From Hemibagrus wyckioides (Eukaryota; Chordata; Actinopteri; Siluriformes; Bagridae), in the NCBI RefSeq assembly GCF_019097595.1, contig NC_080719.1, positions 18,773,001 to 18,837,000 of the forward strand: a stretch of DNA of 64,000 bases, in the 5' to 3' direction. Positions within the stretch are counted from its first letter, which is position 1. The number at the start of each line of letters is the position of its first letter. A program made the translations under genes and the position numbers. The notes under the pieces were generated by a model. That model was not told the DNA's origin. It did no database searches and saw only the letters and a list, made by a program, of their open reading frames with translations. Shown one piece after another: positions 1 to 11,451 of the stretch.

Positions 1-63
1 AGCTGAGGATGTGGAGTGAGTTTCTGTGGGTAGCTGCGGCAGGATTGGCTCAACAACCTTAAG

Positions 64-94
<31 letters not shown>

Positions 95-195
95 AAAGCA
101 GCCTACACTTTTCAAATGTAGTTAAAATATTTTACTGACACATACCTGGAGGACTGAGGGAGTATCTGACGATTCTCCCAGCAAATCCACAGGTT
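1..195 (-). CDS. Modular repeat-exon gene, left copy (partial, runs off the window)
   Basis: Two exons are readable on the minus strand. A 50-bp exon at 195-146 has an acceptor ending TGCAG and a donor GTATGT; it encodes a peptide ending DTPSVLQ. A cassette-A exon starts at 57 after TTAAG and continues past base 1, with residues VVEPILPQLPTETHSTSSA. Both match the plus-strand copy (exons at 4109 and 4257) and the minus-strand copy at 31,776 and 31,632 in order, phase and intron context, including a CA/GT microsatellite in the intron between them. Only the start of the cassette region is visible. The product is unknown; the related middle copy ends in a mitoguardin-like domain. Confidence 0.55.
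65..91. repeat. (CA)n microsatellite in the A-exon upstream intron
   Basis: A perfect CA run sits a few bases upstream of the cassette-A exon acceptor. A GT/CA run occupies the same intron in the other two copies (4221-4252 and 31,635-31,666), supporting common descent of the three copies. Confidence 0.85.
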
Positions 196-281
196 CTGCA
201 ATAAATTAATTTCATGTAAGTTTAATTACAACTAATATTTTCTGTTAAATGTAAAACATTAAAATGGCCAAATTTATAAGG

Positions 282-284
<3 letters not shown>

Positions 285-315
<31 letters not shown>
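285..315. repeat. (GA)n microsatellite
   Basis: A GA run within the segment 200-485, which aligns with 31,790-32,300 of the right copy; that copy carries a longer GA run at 32,138-32,178. Confidence 0.85.
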
Positions 316-322
<7 letters not shown>

Positions 323-473
323 CCTTGTAGATTTTTCTCTCGTTTCTTTCTAATGCTTAAAAGTTAATAAACCTGTGAGTTAGTTAGCTAGCTAATTTGT
401 GAAGAAACAGACTAATTGTAGCATTAGTAGCTTGTGTAAATTCACTGTACATGTGACTGATTAAACTCTCTAA

Positions 474-707
474 TTATTCAAGTCCAGGTGTCCTGATGAA
501 CTCCACCTCCCCATCAGGATCCACACGCTGCCGTCTATTAAGAGGGGCTTCTTGATTGCCATCCTCTTCGTCCCGCCTCCTCCTTATGCCCTGGTGTGGG
601 ACAGAAGTTATCATTGTGGCAGGAGCATAGTACATACCAGCCACAATGTTGTGGATGTCGATATTGAAATAAGGCTGGGGCAAAGACTGTTGAAGGCTGT
701 GGACTCC
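474..707 (-). CDS. Candidate exon upstream of the left modular copy
   Basis: On the minus strand an acceptor-like CTTCAG at 713-708 is followed by an open frame to a TAA at 474-476. It encodes a non-repetitive peptide with YFNIDIHNIVAGMYYAPATM and a basic stretch IRRRRDEEDG. It looks more protein-like than the flanking minisatellite frames. It could be a terminal exon, or a 5' exon of the left modular gene using an internal donor. The right-hand duplicated copy is alignable with 200-485 but not with this stretch, so it is not a conserved part of the family. I do not recognise the peptide. Confidence 0.25.
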   Translation of the reverse strand, partial: GVHSLQQSLPQPYFNIDIHNIVAGMYYAPATMITSVPHQGIRRRRDEEDGNQEAPLNRRQRVDPDGEVEFIRTPGLE

Positions 708-727
708 CTGAAGGTGGTGGCCTCCTC

Positions 728-1357
728 AAAGGGGATGGGGTCCGGAGAAGGGATGGACTGCTCACAGGGGATGGGGTCCTGAAAGGGGATGGACTGCTCA
801 CAGGGGATGGGGTCCTGAAAGGGGATGGACTGCTCACAGGGGATGGGGTCCTGAAAGGGGATGGACTGCTCACAGGGGATGGGGTCCTGAAAGGGGATGG
901 ACTGCTCACAGGGGATGGGATCCTGAAAGGGGATGGACTGCTCACAGGGGATGGGGTCCTGAAAGGGGATGGACTGCTCACAGGGGATGGGGTCCTGAAA
1001 GGGGATGGACTGCTCACAGGGGATGGGGTCCTGAAAGGGGATGGACTGCTCACAGGGGATGGGGTCCTGAAAGGGAATGGACTGCTCACAGGGGATGGGG
1101 TCCTGAAAGGAAATGGACTGCTCACAGGGGATGGGGTCCTGAAAGGGAATGGACTGCTCACAGGGGATGGGGTCCTGAAAGGAAATGGATTGCTCACAGG
1201 GGATGGGGTCCTGAAAGGGGATGGACTGCTCACAGGGGATGGGGTCCTGAAAGGAAATGGATTGCTCACAGGGGATGGGGTCCTGAAAGGGGATGGACTG
1301 CTCACAGGGGATGGGGTCCTGAAAGGGGATGGACTGCTCACAGGGGATGGGCTCCTC
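728..1357. repeat. 36-bp minisatellite, about 17 copies
   Basis: A 36-bp unit (GATGGGGTCC-TGAAAGGGGATGGACTGCTCACAGGG) repeats head to tail with few substitutions, mostly GGGGAT to GGAAAT or GGGAAT and one GTCC to ATCC. Because 36 is a multiple of three and the minus strand has no stop in two frames, the array makes long artificial minus-strand frames of 12-residue repeats (SPSPFRTPSPVS and DPIPCEQSIPFQ). Purine-rich G runs lie on the plus strand. It may be intronic or part of a repeat-coding exon of the left modular gene. Confidence 0.9.
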
Positions 1358-1375
1358 TTTACACGGCTTCACTGT

Positions 1376-2500
1376 TAGTCACACTGTGCACTTATTTCAA
1401 TGATTAAAAATATCTTCCCCCAAAAAATGCAGATTAAAATACATTTCTATTACAGTCTATTACTTTAGCAGTTTCTTACTCCAGTGGTTCACATCCCCTT
1501 TGAGTCCATTTGTGTCTCCTCTCAAAAATTCGCCCTTCATCGTAAATTACACTACTCCTAAATATATTAATTTATTCACGACAGTTAGAAACAAAACCTT
1601 GCTGAACAGAATTGAAACAAACAGCTTGATATTTTTGCCTAAGCTGCACTCTACATTGCCACACTAGCTCCATTTATTTGTACCGATTGGTTTTGTTCAG
1701 CTAGCTGCCTTTCCTCACAGCCCCTTTCTCTCTCCGCTTTAACAACTCGACAAACACGGACAATGAAAAATCCTTAAAATAATAAGTTACTTCATGTTAC
1801 TGTACGTATTTTAACTTATTCTATTCACTCCATCAAAAAAAAACTATGAACACTGAAAGACAATTACTTAGATACATGCTAACTAGCCGTCTAGCTAATC
1901 TTTGCTAATACTCCTCGGCTTGACTTAGTAAACTTTAGCAAACGTTAAGTAAACATTGGGACTTTTATGAAAAGCTGATGTTAACGTGTCTGAAAACATG
2001 AACACTGTTTTCTTCCCTGCTCGTTTCACTGGAGTCTGCCATTTTGTCCGCTAGCTTTAGCATACTGATCGTGTACGTAAAGCTAGTCAATAATTAATAA
2101 ATAATAATAATAATCATAATAATAAGCTGAAATGTCCGGGAAGCCCAGGGAGTGAAGCGCAGCTGAAGTTTAAGGCAGCATGTAGCTGTACAGTTAGAAT
2201 TCAAGCTGTAGGACCAGTTTAAAGACGATACGACCTTAAAAAACAAACCTCCTGTTTACGGCATCTACCGAAAACCTCCGAGAAAAACCGAACTGTACGG
2301 AAACCAGGAAGTGAAGTCCGTAAAAAATGCATTTACAAATTATATATTTTATATTTTATAATTTGCTCCTGCTGAACACACTCAGTGTCCTCAAGGTAGG
2401 ATGATCTTTATCCTTTAATGCCACACTGTTTCTACAATATATCATGTTAAAGTGACAGTGTTACAGTCTAATGTTATGTAGCACACAAGACACCTCATGT
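1376..2500. promoter_or_regulatory. Non-coding spacer between divergent modular copies; possible shared promoter
   Basis: No convincing coding exon was seen. The stretch lies between the minus-strand left copy and the plus-strand middle copy, so it would hold a divergent promoter if both are transcribed. Around 2,130-2,330 it is locally richer in CG dinucleotides, with a CCAGGAAGTGAAGTCCG stretch resembling an ETS-type GGAAGTG site. An AAT-rich microsatellite is at 2,098-2,124. The promoter role is inference. Confidence 0.2.
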
Positions 2501-2504
2501 TGCT

Positions 2505-3660
2505 GTGAATTAGCCTAATGCTAGTTACCGTACTAGCGAACCTGGCTACTGGTTTAAACTACACAATAAAATCATTAAGCTCGGTTTAAGAACTTATTTT
2601 ATTTCCGCAATGAAATATTTACCCCCATTCGAAGTCCATTCTTAACAACCCCTTCTCCTGGTTTTAATAAAATAAATCGTGCTTAGCTTTGTGATTCAGC
2701 AGCTAGCGCGCTAACGGACTTTAGCCGATTTTTAGCGATTTCAATGCCAGTGTAATATTTGGACTAATCATATCTACCGAGAGAACTTGTATATTTGTTG
2801 TAATTATTTAACACTTTATTGGTTATATTAATGTGAATATGACATTTCTCCTAATAATAGTTCACCTGCTAGTGAACATGCTGCTGCTTTAAATTACACA
2901 CTAAAATCCTGAACCGAGTTGATGAGCTCGGGTAACGAGAATTTAGTTTATTTCCACAATATAATATTTACCCATTTAAAAGGTGACTTTTCACACCCCT
3001 GAGTACTGGTTTTACACTAAATCATGACTAGACTAGTGATTTAGTCAGGTCTAAAGGACTTAGTTACAGATGTATGTTATCTACCTAGAGAACTTCGCTA
3101 ATCATTTCATTTACACAGTTAGCATCATGCTAGTTGTCGTGCTAGCGAACTCGGCTACTGGTTTAAATGACACAATAAAATCCTTAAGCTTGGTCAAGAA
3201 TTTATTTTATTTCCACAATGAAATATTTACCCTGTTAGTAGGTCACTTTTAACAACCCTGACTACTGGTTTTACACTAAATCATGATTAGCCTTGTGATC
3301 CGCTAGCTAGCGCGCTAGCGGACTTCAGCCGATTTTTACCGATTTAAATTACACTGTAATACTTGGACTAATTATATCTACATGTCTATTTGTTGTAATT
3401 AGTACACATTTTATCAGTAAATATAAAATAAATATAATGTTTAGCCTAATGTTAGTTAAGCTGCTAGTGAACTTGGCTGTTTTACATTACACACTAAAAT
3501 CCTGAACGAGTTGATGAGCTTGACCAACGAGAATTTCATTTATTTCCACAATATAATACTCATCCCCATTAAAAAGTCACATTTAACAACCCTGACAACT
3601 GGTTTTATACTAAATCATACTTAGACTACTGATTAATCAGCTCTCGCGCTAAAGGGCATG
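2505..3660. repeat. Diverged tandem duplication, about 600-bp unit with half-unit subrepeats
   Basis: The block starting at 2,508 with ATGCTAGTTACCGTACTAGCG recurs at about 3,125 as ATGCTAGTTGTCGTGCTAGCG. The following TTTATTTCCACAATATAATATTTACC motif appears about four times (near 2,597, 2,947, 3,207 and 3,540), so each large unit holds two smaller related halves. GCTAGCGCGCTA palindromic strings occur in the same relative positions. No coding potential. Confidence 0.75.
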
Positions 3661-3669
3661 GTTACAGAT

Positions 3670-4010
3670 GTACACCTATCAGCCATAACATTATGACCAC
3701 CGACAGGTGCCGTGAATAAGACTGATGATCTCCTCATCATGGCACCTGTTAGTGTGTGGGATATATTAGGTAGTAGGTGAACATTTTGTCCTCATAGTTG
3801 ATGTGTTAAAAGCAGGAAAAATGGGAAAGTGTAAGGATTTGAGCGAGTTTGACAAATGGTGATGGCTACACGATTGGATCAGAGCATCTCCAAAACTGCA
3901 GCTCTTGTGGGGTGTTCCCGGCCTGCAGTGGTCAGTATCTATCAAAAGTGGTCCAAAGAAGGAACAGTGGTGAACCACTTACCATTGTGACCATCATGAC
4001 CATTATCAAA
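3670..4010 (+). mobile_element. Tc1/mariner 5' fragment (family 1)
   Basis: It begins with the TACACCTATCAGCCATAACATTATGACCAC terminal sequence seen in the copies at 40,319 and 50,118. It continues into the start of the transposase reading frame (an ATG followed by codons matching the [13 protein letters not shown] start of the 40-kb copy) and the helix-turn-helix region, with an internal deletion that breaks the frame. The 3' half and right terminus are missing. Confidence 0.75.
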
Positions 4011-4108
4011 CTCACTGCCTTATTAACTTTTATGCATTAATAGAAAAGTTTGATATTGTGTAATTGAAGAGTCATAATTCTGAGTCACAGAAAAATAATC
4101 TATTGCAG

Positions 4109-4220
4109 AGCCTGTGGATGTGCTGGAGGAATCAGCAGATACTCCCTCTGTCCTCCAGGTATGTGTCAGTTAAATAGTAATATTTTAACTTCATTTAAAA
4201 CCTACAGGCCACTTTTTTCT

Positions 4221-4254
<34 letters not shown>

Positions 4255-7025
4255 AGGTCATTGAGCCAATCCTGCAGCTGCTGCCCACCGAACCACACGA
4301 AGAACCTTCAGCTGTCATTCTGGTAAGAAAATGCTTCATTTATTTACGAAAGCCAATCAATGGATTTTACAAGGTTGTTTTTACCGTAAAGAATGTTAGT
4401 ATAAATCTGCTATAATAAGAAGCACTTATGATCTTCATGCTCTACATTTCACAGCCGCTCGATGCTGATGAGCCGGACAGTGCCTGCCGCGATGTTCACT
4501 GTGTGTCTGTAGTCTCCTCCCTCTCCCAGGTATTCTACACTGCTGTAACTGAGATACAAACACACAAACACCCTTCTTTACAAGATCTAATGTTAAGTTT
4601 TGTTTCTCTATTTCTAGCCAGTGGACATTAGCAGAGACATCATTGGAATGATGAGGGGTCCAGAGAGTCGGCTCTGCTTGTTTGAAACCGCAGAGACACA
4701 CTGCTTGACTCGCGAGGTAAATCACAGTCTTTATTACTCTGATGAAGAGAATGGACATTTTTGAACTGACATGATTTTTAGAAGAGCACTTTTGTGAAAT
4801 GTGGTTGTAGATCTTGAGTTTCATCTAATTGTCTTTTACAGGGATTCCCTTATTGTACCAGTGATGAGGAGAGTTTCACTGGCATTCAGGTAAGGGATTA
4901 TTCATTGTGGCATCACGAAATGTTATGAACTGCAGTGACTTATTGTGTTTGTGTGTTTTAAGATTGTTGAGCCGAACATCCAGCTGCTGCCCACAGAACA
5001 ACCTCAAGACCCTTCACCTGTTTTTCTGGTAAGCAAAGCTTTCATTTATTTACTAAAGCTGATCACTGGATTTTACAAGGTTGTTTTTACTGTAAGTGAC
5101 AGAATATTAGTATGAAACTGCTGTGATCAGAAGCACTCATGATCTTCCTGCTCTACTTTTCACAGCCGCTCGATGCTGGTGAGCTGATCAGCGCTTGGCG
5201 TAATATTCAGTTCCTCTCTGCACAGGCCTCCATCTCCCAGTTAAAGGTATTCTACAGTGCTGCAGCTGAGATACAAACACACAAACACCCGTCTTTACAA
5301 GTTCTAATGTTTAGTTTTGTTTCTCTATTTTCAGTCAGTGGAAATTAAAACATACTTCCTGGGGATGATAAGGGGCCCACAGAGCCGTCTTTGTTGGTTT
5401 AAATCCACCAAGACGAGCAGCTTGAATCACATGGTAATCACAGACTTAATTACTCTGAGAAAGAGAATTGATGATTATTAGACGCTCACGTTTGTGAAAT
5501 AGATCTTGAGTTTCAGCTTTTTGTCATTTGCAGGGATTCCCTTATGAGTCCTCCATAGAGGACTGTTTCACTGGCATACAGGTAAGGGATTATTTGTTGT
5601 GGCATCGCAAAACTTTTGTTAATTGCAGTGACTAATTGTGTTCACTTTAATTTGTTCTCTTAAGGCTGAATCTGGGAGGGTTACAGAGTTCATCTCCTGT
5701 AACCGAATGGAGACATCATTCGTCGTGCCACATTATTTTGTGATAAAGTTATTGCACTGTCATGAAGTGTATCTTGTAGTTAGTAACTATTAGAATTTTG
5801 TCAGTTGTGCTTTTATTTGTCTGCTGTGTCAATATTTTTTTTATTCAACAGCAAACCATTACAACGGTAACCTGCACTTTGCTGTATGTGGCTGAAGATG
5901 GACAGATGTTCACCTCCACTTGGGACTATGATCACAACAACTGTGAGGTAATTCAGACTTTCAGACCTGATGTGTATATACATATGCTGCTATTCCCCTG
6001 ATTCGGATACTGTAAAATTTACTGTGTGAGTTTTAATGATTTAATGATTTGGCTTGCAGGAGAGTGAGGAGCGCCTTAACCCAGTGGAGTTGGAGGTGCC
6101 CTTTATTTGGTACGATCCTCTTCACTCTTTAATGATGTAACAGTGTATTGTATGTTTAATATACACTAAACATTTACATCTCTTGTTTCTTAGCTGCCAT
6201 CTTTCAGACAGAGGGGTGACTGAAATCGGCCTGAAGGTGCCCGCACTTCGTGAGGCATTTGCTGTGAGTAAAACCTTTATTCAGCTGCTGTTACTGCGCA
6301 GGTAAAGTCCACTCTGCTTTACCTTTTATATTGTGTGCTGTCTTATATTCAGACTCTGCTTGCCAGCATCCACAACCAGAACTTCTTGTTCATGGTTGGA
6401 AAGAAGATCGTCATGCGACTGGCAGCAGCTAACAACCAGGTGACTTCAGAATGATGAAAGACTGTATCATTTTTGTGGTTGAAATAATTTCAGTTTCTCA
6501 GCCATAGCCAAAGTGAGTTACAGAGATTTTTTCGTTTGCTTTAACAGGATGCAGTTGGCCTACGAGGCCCTGATTCGATTCCTGAGGACGCCTTCCAATC
6601 AGGAATCGATTAAAGCAGAGCTCAGCTCCTGTGTAAGCTAATAAACGCCTGTGTGAAATGACAGATGTTTAAAGATAACAGATTTTGCTAATATAGAAAA
6701 CAGGACTCCAATATGTAAAGCTAATTTATTTTTGTATCTTTTCTACTCTGTGCAGGACCACCACTACAACTTCCTGGATGTTTTTTTTTGAGCTGATTTT
6801 CTTCAGCTACTTTATAAATGGCTCAAAACCTCAGCCAGTAAGTGTCTTATCAGGAGATTTCTAAGCAATGTATGAGTTTCAGAACATGGTCTCTTTGATC
6901 TGGTTTTCTTTTTCCATATTTTTTAAACCTGATAAGACATGGCATTAATGAAGCTTGTCTTTCTTTCCAAAAGTTTAAGGGAGGATTCTTGGAGCGCCTG
7001 CTTGCGCTCTTCAGCATGTGGGAGG
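4109..7025 (+). pseudogene. Modular repeat-exon gene with mitoguardin-like C-terminal domain, middle copy (frameshifted)
   Basis: Exons on the plus strand: 4109-4158, then two cassettes A-B-C-D (4257-4322, 4454-4529, 4618-4716, 4842-4889; 4963-5028, 5166-5246, 5335-5433, 5534-5581), then 5852-5947, 6060-6109, 6194-6263, 6353-6439, about 6548-6632, about 6757-6838 and 6974-7025, nearly all with GT-AG borders. A consensus is VxEPxxxLxPTE for A and RGPxSRLC inside C. The last exons resemble the mitoguardin (MIGA1/2, outer-mitochondrial-membrane fusion factor) domain in order: REAF, NQNFLFMVGKKIVMRL, YEALIRFL, IKAELS, YNFLDVFF and FKGGFLERL. The frame is broken at the 6548 exon (the mitoguardin frame is off by one from the acceptor) and again at a T9 run near 6,781. 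The domain's C-terminal third is absent. No N-terminal transmembrane exons were found. The family call rests on motif order read by eye. Confidence 0.6.
4221..4252. repeat. (GT)n microsatellite in the A-exon upstream intron
   Basis: A perfect GT run ends just before the acceptor of the first cassette-A exon, at the position equivalent to 65-91 and 31,635-31,666. Confidence 0.85.
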
Positions 7026-7059
7026 TTTGTTTTTTTTAAGTTGTATCGTCTTTAAACTG

Positions 7060-8134
7060 ATATTTAAGCAGAGCACACACGCTGGTTCGTTTAGACTTCA
7101 TATTTTAGCTGTAAACTAAGTTTGTGTTTATTATTCAATAATGTTTTGCAATAGTTTAAGCATGTATAGTTTTTATATATGTAACGGAGGCTTGCGCTAG
7201 GTGCCGTGCAGCGAGTTGTATAAAGCATGTTTCAACTTGCTTATAAGTCACCTTGCTTTTACTACCTTTACTCCACTGATCTCAGTAGTATTACAAGCTG
7301 CACTTTAGCTTATTTGTTAGTGCGCCCATGCTTAAGCGTGCTATTACTTTTCATGCTGATAAGTATTGTAGTTTATTTTATATTAATTTTTCAGTGCATT
7401 TTTACGGACTTCACTTCCTGCACACGCTAGAAACACGGTTCCAACGTTAAAATGTTGCTCATGTTGTGCTTAAGTGTGCTATTTCGTTTCATGCTGATAA
7501 GTATAGTTTAAAGTAATAGTTTAAATTATAGTTTATTTTATATGCATTTTTAAATGCATTATGGACTTCAGATCGCTACTGTGTGTGTGTGTGTGTGTGT
7601 GTGTGACGTTTAGACTTCATATTTTAACTGTGACTTTAGTTTGTATATATTATTTGAGAATGTCCTGCAGTAGTTTAAGCATATATATATATATCGTATA
7701 TCGTATATTGTGTATTTGACGGTGGCTAGCGGTAGTGCATGTAAAGTATTAGTGCCACTGATCTCAATGACGTTACAAGTGTATATATATATATGAGGTA
7801 TGTTACTCAAGGTGGTTCCAACGCTAAAATGTTGTTCATGTTGTGCTTAAGTGTGCTGTTAAGTTTCATGCTGATAAGTATTATAATTTATTTTATATGG
7901 ATTTTTAAATGTATTTTTCACGGACTTCAGACCGCGCGTGTGTGTGTGTGTGTGTGACGTCAGCTAGAGTGAGGGAGGACGTTTTTTTTTAATTATTTGA
8001 GCATGTCTTGCAATAGTTTAAGCAACATATTCGCAATCACACTCGCATTTTCTTCTGGAAATGCAGCATTCTAGTTATTATTATTATTATTATTTTGTTT
8101 CCTGGCTGCGCTACTAGTCCTAAACGGTAATAAC
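7060..8134. repeat. GT-bearing composite repeat, first block
   Basis: Several incomplete copies of one repeat lie here. Landmarks are GTTCCAACGCTAAAATGTT, GTGTGCTATTACTTTTCATG, CACGGACTTCAGACCGC followed by a GT run, GACGTCAGCTAGAGTGAGG, and TTATTTGAGAATGTC-TTGCAATAGTTTAAGCA. The same landmarks occur in the same order at 9,185-9,261, 11,606-12,000 and 23,085-24,420. GT runs are at 7,579-7,604 and 7,937-7,960. No coding frame was found. Confidence 0.8.
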
Positions 8135-9176
8135 TAGGGATGCCACAATACTCAATATAATATTGAACCGTTCGGTACGACCTCCACGGTTCAATATGCG
8201 TATGTGCACCGCGGTTTTTCGTTTTTTCCATAAAACAATAATAACCATGCATTTTATTACTCTCTGAACTGCCTGTTTGTGTTTGCCTGTACTGTATGTC
8301 TACGCGCTGAGACAGACACGCCTCCCCGCGAGTAAATATCCTATCAGTGAGCGCTAAAGTTAGGGCCGGTAACCATGCTTGCAATGCTGGTGTCAGATTT
8401 CACTCTAACCCTGGAGAGCGGTGAAGCGAGACAAATATGAGGAAGCAGTTCCGTCTTTCAAATCTGTGTTGTGGGGACATTTTGGATATGGTGTCGACTA
8501 TGATGACGATGAAACAAAAATGCTAAAGAAAAAAATGACTGTGTTTAAGCAGTGTTACACACGAGTTACATACTGACATGGAAATACTTCCAACATGACC
8601 ACACATCTGCAGCTCCATCACCCAGAGATATCACTGTGTGGAAGCAGGATGGCAGAGCAGGTGACACAGGCATCCAAAAAGCAACAGTCCCTAGCTGATT
8701 CCTTCCAGCATTCATACACAACTGGTTCCCGAGAGACACAAAATATAATTATAACATCATAATTGCTAAAGATTTGCAGCTGTTTTCTGTGATCGTTGAT
8801 GTGGGCTTATAAAAGTGCTCGAACCGCGTTACACACTACCGACACAGCCTTTTCTCCCGATCTCTACAAAAAAACGTGCAAAAAAAAATCTAAAACCAGT
8901 TGGCTAAAGCGCAAAGCCTTGCTCTAATAACAGATAGTTGGGCCACACGGGCAACAGAGAGTTGTCTCACCCTTACTGTTCATTACATAGCGGATTGGGG
9001 AAAAAAGAGTGCAACTAAAACCTTTTTTTTTTCTTAACATACTTACTGTTCCTGTCACCTAAGCAAAGAATAATGGACGAAAAACCTTTAATTTGCCAAG
9101 CCATCTGAACTGAAAACCGTGGTTAAAAACTGCGGTACGTATTGAACCGTGGGTTAACTGTATTGTTGCATCCCTA
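8135..9176 (+). mobile_element. hAT element remnant (ZBED-type) with 8-bp target-site duplication
   Basis: The insertion is bounded by the 8-bp direct repeat GTAATAAC (8,127-8,134 and 9,177-9,184). Its ends are inverted: TAGGGATGCCACAATA at the start and TATTGTTGCATCCCTA at the end. It interrupts the composite repeat. Inside, plus-strand fragments read like a BED zinc-finger hAT transposase: FKQCYTRVTY, GNTSNMTTHLQLHHPE, and later ITDSWATRATESCLTLTVHY, separated by stops. It is a dead, internally deleted copy. Confidence 0.9.
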
Positions 9177-9384
9177 GTAATAACTAAAATTATGGTTCCA
9201 ACGCTAAAATGTTCATCATGTTATGCTTATGTGTGCTATTACTTTTCATGTTGATAAGTATGATAAGTAAAGAAAAAAGATATAGAAAGACAGATTTACA
9301 AACAAAAAAACGTTGCCAGGGGGAGGGAAGTATACAACTTCAAAATATAATACAAGATATGCATATAAGTATGCATATATACAA

Positions 9385-10302
9385 TCAAATAAATATATTG
9401 TAAAAATCACAAGCTTTTAAAGTTCTTACAGCCTTCTTATTCATAGAGTCCCGAATAAAGTCAATATAAATACATATTTCAGTTAACAAAACCATAAAAC
9501 TGAGTTTGTTTCTAGTAAATTTACATTTATGAATATAAAATTTGGTCAAAAGAATAAGTAAATTAATTAAGTAAAAGTACTGTTCCTCTTGGTCAGGGTA
9601 GTCAGTAAAGCCAAAGAGTACATTTGCCCATAAGAGTGAACAAGGTCTTAAACACTGAATATTTTCATTAATAAATTTTTGGACCTTACACCATAGTGTA
9701 ACTGAGTATGTACAGTGCCAAAATAAGTGCAAGGCAGTTTCCTCATATTCATTACAAAAACTACAATTTACATTTATTCCTTTTTTAAATTTTTGTAAAT
9801 AATGATTTGCTGGATAAAATCTGTGAATGAGCTTATAAGAAACCTCTTTAACCTTATTTCTAAGATGATATTTCTGTGGGAACAACCACACTTTCTTCCA
9901 GCAAATCAATTTACCATTCAATAAAGAGAGCCAATGAGATAAAACATAAGGTACAGTAACAATTTCTCTTTGGAAAAGAGTATGAATGGCTCTATTATTA
10001 TTCTTGAGGTTTGAAAAAATGAAAATATTATCAGTGTAAAGAACCAAAAATATAAAATGCCCGCTAGGGTCGCAGTAATAATGTAAAACATCACCAGCAA
10101 ACTTATTCTTTAGTGTTAAAACACCTGCCGAATGTTCAGATCCATGAGAAAACCATACATCACCTCCCCACTGCGATTCCCAGAAGTTACAGTCAATAAC
10201 AGTTGAGTGAGACTCTTGAAAGAAACAGAAATCGGTGTTGTATTTCTTCCCATAAAGAAAAAGATCTTTACGCTTCACAGAACCTCTCAAACCCCCTGGC
10301 AT
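9385..10302 (-). pseudogene. L1 ORF2 relic: endonuclease start joined to C-terminal zinc-finger end
   Basis: A 305-residue open frame starts with an endonuclease-like segment (KKYNTDFCFFQESHS, then WGGDVWFSHGSEHSAGV). It jumps after about residue 105 to the C-terminal end of an L1 ORF2 protein, including the zf-RVT cysteine pattern CSFCNEYEETALHLFWHC. The rest of the endonuclease and the whole reverse transcriptase palm are absent, yet the junction stays in frame. Confidence 0.8.
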
Positions 10303-10575
10303 TTAGAGAGATAGCAGAGATAGAAATAATGAACAAGTTAAAGAACAAAAAAGTCACAGTAAGTGCAAAAAGAGCACAAGTAGTGAGTATAAATCTGAGA
10401 AATGTAGCTCAGCTGAACATACTGAGAGAAAATCCTACTGTCAAGGCATGACAACTGGCAGCCGAAAGAAAGTAAAGACATAAAAAACACGCGCTGTAAC
10501 AATACAGAAGCATCATCCGTAGATGTGTCTTCGTTTGTTTTTGTTTTCCTTCTTCTTTTCCCCTTATTATTTTAT

Positions 10576-11451
10576 TTATTCTTCAGCACACGCAGGCAAA
10601 CGGATCTCCATGCCATTAATGAAGGTGCGTGCACCAATGTAGTAGGCAGCTTTTCCAGCTGCGCGTGCTTCTTCTACCATAGGCCACAGCTTCTTTCGTC
10701 TTTCTCTGTCTAATGGAGTGAGGTCTTCCATAAACCGCAACCCATTGTCCTTCAAATAAACCAAAGACTTCGCGCATAGTACAGTTTATGTCTCGCATCC
10801 CTGACAATGCGTGATATAAACTATGACGGCGCGAGGGACAGACTTGCTGCCAATCTGATTCTGCTTTTTCCCCCAATCTTTGAACTGAGTCTATAGCAAA
10901 GGAGAATTTGCCCTTCCCTTCAGGATATGTTTGCTCACATATGCGTATGACTTCATCCCTGATGTTCTCCTTCTCCTTTTCTGGGAACCCTCTTAACCGA
11001 AGATTCCAGCTCCTTGAGTATCTCTCCAGGTCAGCTAAACGAGTTTCACACGTCTCAATTCGCTGCTCCCCGAGTTGCAGCCGAGAAGCTAGGTGGTCAA
11101 CTTTCACTTTTACATCTTTGACTTCAGCAGAGACAAAGTCCACAGTCTTTTTCAAGCCCTCAATTTTCATAGCATTGGAACTCACCAACTTCTCGATTGA
11201 ATCAGAGCGCTCGTTGATCAGTGATGAAATAGATGATAACATCGTGACCACAACCTCCAAAGTTTCCATTTTCCCTTTCTTAAAGGCAGGTTTAGTTGGA
11301 GTGTTGGGAAGATGAGCTGAGCAAAGAGCATCCAGAGTATTACCAAAACCGGGATCAGTAACAGCAGAAAGCGCATAGTTGTGCATATATCTGCAGATAT
11401 ATCCATCGGACTTTCCACCCGTTCTTTACGTTTTTCAGCACTTTCTGACAT
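10576..11451 (-). pseudogene. L1 ORF1 relic (coiled coil plus RNA-binding domain)
   Basis: Minus-strand frames give a coiled-coil-rich segment (heptad-like stretch around DFVSAEVKDVKVKVDHLASR), then the ORF1p RNA-recognition region with LERYSRSWNLRLRGFPEKEK. The C-terminal part (LRFMEDLTPLDRERRKKLWP) lies in a different frame from about 10,765 on, so the gene is frameshifted. In L1 this protein is the RNA chaperone that coats the transcript. Confidence 0.8.

Noticed and set aside
728..1357. CRISPR array or bacterial repeat
   Set aside because: Units are contiguous without unique spacers and the context is a vertebrate genome; it is a minisatellite.
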